Shown here piece after piece: positions 5,786 through 6,426 of a stretch of 6,426 bases of DNA. The number at the start of each line of letters is the position of its first letter. Positions within the stretch are counted from its first letter, which is position 1. Source of the stretch: Eubacteriaceae bacterium (GTDB lineage Bacteria; Bacillota; Clostridia; Eubacteriales; Anaerofustaceae). The DNA lies in assembly GCA_017613995.1 (NCBI GenBank), contig JAGACT010000188.1, positions 1 through 6,426 on the forward strand, written 5' to 3'. The notes under the pieces are model-generated. The model was not told the origin of the DNA. It saw nothing but the letters and a program-made list of their open reading frames with translations, and ran no database searches. A program made the position numbers and the translations under genes.

Positions 5786-5805
5786 CGAAATCGTCACTCT
5801 TTTTT
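5779..5805 (+). terminator. Rho-independent terminator containing the DUF5131 stop codon
   Basis: AGAGTGACG (5779-5787) pairs perfectly with CGTCACTCT (5792-5800), loop AAAT, followed by a T run reaching 5805. The TGA stop codon (5783-5785) lies inside the 5' arm, so coding sequence and terminator overlap. It ends the MBL-DUF5131 unit. Confidence 0.92.
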
Positions 5806-5823
5806 CGTGCCCACAAAAATATG

Positions 5824-5852
5824 TTGATTGGCCGGAACCCCTGTGACAAAAT
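5824..5852 (+). promoter_or_regulatory. Possible promoter of the 49-residue membrane protein
   Basis: TTGATT (5824-5829) and CAAAAT (5847-5852) are 17 nt apart, with TG at 5844-5845 as an extended -10. Each hexamer matches consensus at four of six positions. A terminator just upstream means the next gene needs its own promoter, which supports the call. The leader from about 5859 contains a 5-bp hairpin (CGGAG/CTCCG, 5882-5896) before the ribosome site. Confidence 0.45.
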
Positions 5853-5911
5853 GGCCTCAGACAAAGCGCGCTGAAAAAACACGGAGAATCCCTCCGGAAA
5901 AGAGGTTAAAA

Positions 5912-6061
5912 ATGACGGAACTTCAGATCATCAAGGCCATAGGATTTTTCAGGGTATTTCTGCATATGGGTCTGTGGGTGGCTGCCCTGGCGGCAGCGGA
6001 TCGGATCCTCAGGGTCTGCCGCCGCATCCGCCGCTCCCTGCGTTCCAGGAACGCGATTTGA
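5912..6061 (+). CDS. 49-residue single-span basic membrane protein, function unknown
   Basis: The predicted product has one hydrophobic segment (about residues 5-29, IIKAIGFFRVFLHMGLWVAALAAA) interrupted by Lys8, Arg14 and His18. A strongly basic tail follows, with eight arginines between residues 31 and 46. By the positive-inside rule the C-terminus should be cytoplasmic. The reading frame is open further upstream, but those residues are charged and lack a ribosome site, whereas AGAGG at 5901-5905 sits 6 nt from the ATG at 5912. I do not recognise a family. Size and layout resemble many small membrane proteins, including some regulators and type I toxins, but nothing specific supports either. 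It lies between a terminator and a separate promoter, so it may be its own transcript. It is likely real, but small enough to be uncertain. Confidence 0.55.
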   Translation: MTELQIIKAIGFFRVFLHMGLWVAALAAADRILRVCRRIRRSLRSRNAI

Positions 6062-6089
6062 TTCGTAAGTGTTCTATTTTGTCTTCGTA

Positions 6090-6100
6090 TGTTATACAAT
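6090..6100 (+). promoter_or_regulatory. Probable -10 region of the right-end gene
   Basis: TGTTATACAAT offers TACAAT at 6095-6100 (or TATACA at 6093-6098 with the TG extension). No good -35 is found 16-19 bp upstream in the AT-rich stretch 6062-6085. The start site would be about 6105-6107, at the foot of the hairpin at 6105-6130. Confidence 0.5.
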
Positions 6101-6104
6101 AGTA

Positions 6105-6130
6105 CCGGCAGAGGCTATCCTCTCTGCCGG
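6105..6130 (+). other. 5'-leader hairpin before the right-end gene
   Basis: CCGGCAGAG (6105-6113) pairs perfectly with CTCTGCCGG (6122-6130), loop GCTATCCT. A slipped inner pairing AGAGG/CCTCT is also possible. It is not followed by Ts but by GGAG, the ribosome site (6131-6134), 6 nt before the ATG, so it is not a terminator. Its position, at the predicted start site and next to the ribosome site, suggests a stability or translation-control element. Confidence 0.6.
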
Positions 6131-6140
6131 GGAGAATGTT

Positions 6141-6426
6141 ATGAAGACAAAACTTAAAAACATATGGTCCAGGGGCTGGTTTCTGATCCCCATAATCCTG
6201 ATGGTGGCAATGACCGCTCTGGGACTGGATGTCCTTATTCAGAGGAGCCGCTTCAAGGCTGTCATGTTCGACATGGCCTATTCCATCGCCTACGCGGAGG
6301 AAAACTACACCACCGTGGCCGTTACCGACGGAGGGGACAGAGTCCTTCTGGATCCCTACAACATGGACTGTGTCTACAACATGATTCTGACGGCCAAATA
6401 CGCGGGCAGGGGAAGAAAGGCCGCTC
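6141..6426 (+). CDS. N-terminal part of a membrane-anchored protein, truncated by the window edge
   Basis: Ninety-five codons are present, starting at an ATG with GGAG at 6131-6134 and a 6-nt spacer, and remain open to the window end. The N-terminus is basic (MKTKLKNIWSRG), followed by one hydrophobic segment at about residues 13-33 (WFLIPIILMVAMTALGLDVLI). A region that should lie outside the membrane follows, with MFDMAYSIAYAEENYTT and then VTDGGDRVLLDPYNMDCVYN. There is no signal-peptidase or lipobox motif, so it is more likely a membrane-anchored protein than a secreted one. The layout would suit a sensor or signal-transduction protein whose catalytic part lies beyond the window, but no domain can be identified from this fragment. 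Confidence 0.75.
   Translation, partial: MKTKLKNIWSRGWFLIPIILMVAMTALGLDVLIQRSRFKAVMFDMAYSIAYAEENYTTVAVTDGGDRVLLDPYNMDCVYNMILTAKYAGRGRKAA

Noticed and set aside
5828..5911. Upstream extension of the 49-residue membrane protein to a 77-residue product
   Set aside because: The extra residues are charged, would start at a TTG inside the putative -35, and lack a ribosome site; the ATG at 5912 has one.

Overview
The window looks like a chromosomal segment of an anaerobic Gram-positive bacterium, most likely a Clostridia-type member of the Bacillota with moderately high GC by eye. This rests on four things: a GGGtGRT-family protein paired with a NifU/IscU-like scaffold, two lipoproteins with Gram-positive-style signal peptides, strong AAGGAGG-type ribosome sites, and sigma-A promoters with near-consensus -35/-10 boxes. 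AGG and ATA codons are frequent despite the GC content. The lineage is an inference; no rRNA or other marker gene is present. There is no sign of an insertion sequence, CRISPR array or phage module.

Left part (1-1866), minus strand: a two-gene operon. A TTGACA-17-TACAAT promoter at 1838-1866 drives a 230-residue Fe-S scaffold-like protein (1116-1808). The GGGtGRT protein (103-1104) follows, and its ribosome site overlaps the stop codon of the first gene. A perfect 9-bp inverted repeat at 34-65 closes the operon. The pair looks like a dedicated, functionally uncharacterised Fe-S or metallocofactor module.

Middle (1867-4112), plus strand: a divergent promoter (1915-1943) starts a small lipoprotein gene (1951-2523), apparently as a leaderless message. 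A tRNA-Gln(TTG) gene follows, with its own promoter and a clean terminator. Next is a 437-residue lipoprotein with a predicted right-handed beta-helix (2753-4066), preceded by an operator-like palindrome and followed by a long hairpin.

Right part (4113-6426), plus strand: an extended -10 promoter (4129-4137) serves an apparent two-gene unit. It contains a metallo-beta-lactamase-fold hydrolase (4157-5041) and a DUF5131 (Gp37/Gp68-like) protein with a CX6CX2C motif (5042-5785). Stop and start codons abut, and a rho-independent terminator contains the second stop codon. Then come a 49-residue single-span basic membrane protein (5912-6061) and the first 95 codons of a membrane-anchored protein (6141 onward), whose message probably begins with a 9-bp hairpin.

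No single well-known pathway links all the genes. The most coherent themes are two separate Fe-S/radical-type units of unknown function (scaffold + GGGtGRT; MBL hydrolase + DUF5131) and a set of cell-surface or membrane proteins.
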